This document shows, piece after piece, positions 63,636 to 64,000 of a stretch of DNA of 64,000 nt. The position numbers were made by a program, and so were the translations under genes. Source of the stretch: Haliclystus octoradiatus (lineage: Eukaryota; Cnidaria; Staurozoa; Stauromedusae; Haliclystidae); assembly GCA_916610825.1 (NCBI GenBank), contig OU744449.1, forward strand, positions 20,491,344-20,555,343. Reading direction: 5' to 3'. The notes below the pieces were generated by a model. That model saw nothing but the letters and a program-made list of their open reading frames with translations, ran no database searches and had not been told where the DNA came from. How positions within the stretch are numbered: position 1 is the stretch's first letter; every line of letters starts with the position of its first letter.

Positions 63636-64000
63636 CTAAAACGCAATTGAAACAGTAGATAAGAGATTACGTATAAATATATATCTGATCATATGACTTA
63701 ACTGACTCTTGTATAGAATGACCTTTTTTTCCAGTCATCTGACTGTTAGCATGGATGGGAATTCAGGGACCAGGTTAGGGTAGGCTATACATTCTAGAAG
63801 GTTCAGTCTATTATATAGCCTGTTGAATTAGATTTATAGTTTGCTTCGAGATTTTCAGGTAGCATTATCAATATTAACGTGTTACAGTATCCCATTTGAG
63901 GGTCCTTTTAGTATTTTTTGCTTGGTCAGCCAACCAGCCAATCGACAATGTAGATCATAAAAATGATGCGAGATATGGGTCCATCAACTTAAGAGTCCAC

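Overview
The window is nuclear DNA from an invertebrate animal. It is AT-rich, has spliceosomal introns, and is crowded with metazoan-type mobile elements. The exact lineage cannot be fixed from the sequence. I recognise three host genes. (1) A cytosolic endo-beta-N-acetylglucosaminidase (ENGase, GH85) lies on the + strand at 20188-38809; ten in-phase exons are resolved and the 5' end is missing. (2) An unrecognised 290-residue protein with a beta-rich N-terminal half and a coiled-coil C-terminus lies on the - strand at 43835-56991; all six exons join in phase. (3) The HECT catalytic domain of a SMURF-type ubiquitin ligase lies on the - strand at 59282-63635; nine exons are resolved and its 5' end lies outside the window.

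From 1 to 6.6 kb there are decayed retroelements: a Ty3/gypsy pol relic, a repeat-associated EADTR/GCDS relic, a LINE RT fragment, a hammerhead-like motif and a long (TA)n tract. From 6.66 to 11.56 kb is the most striking object: a GC-rich, strand-asymmetric block carrying a near genome-length fossil of a toti-like double-stranded RNA virus, with its coding strand on minus. RdRp motifs are present, and a capsid-side region lies upstream. From 11.7 to 19.6 kb there is a graveyard of DNA-transposon genes (hAT-like, Harbinger/DDE4-like, SWIM-PHD-Ulp1) and a TAGGGGAGACC-ended MITE.

The ENGase introns are loaded with palindromic repeats, a tRNA-like sequence, a fold-back element and a 9.7-kb intron. 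That intron holds a LINE interrupted by an inverted (head-to-head) Penelope-like element, whose two arms each carry a hammerhead ribozyme motif. Between ENGase and SMURF lies the coiled-coil gene. Its introns contain a short P-element with 37-bp terminal inverted repeats and a perfect 8-bp target duplication, an LTR pair with 287-bp near-identical repeats and no pol gene, a MITE hosting it with a 9-bp target duplication, and a ~740-bp perfect (TTA)n tract.

Exon boundaries were derived by hand from GT/AG sites and reading-phase continuity. Family names rest on recognised motifs, not on database searches.
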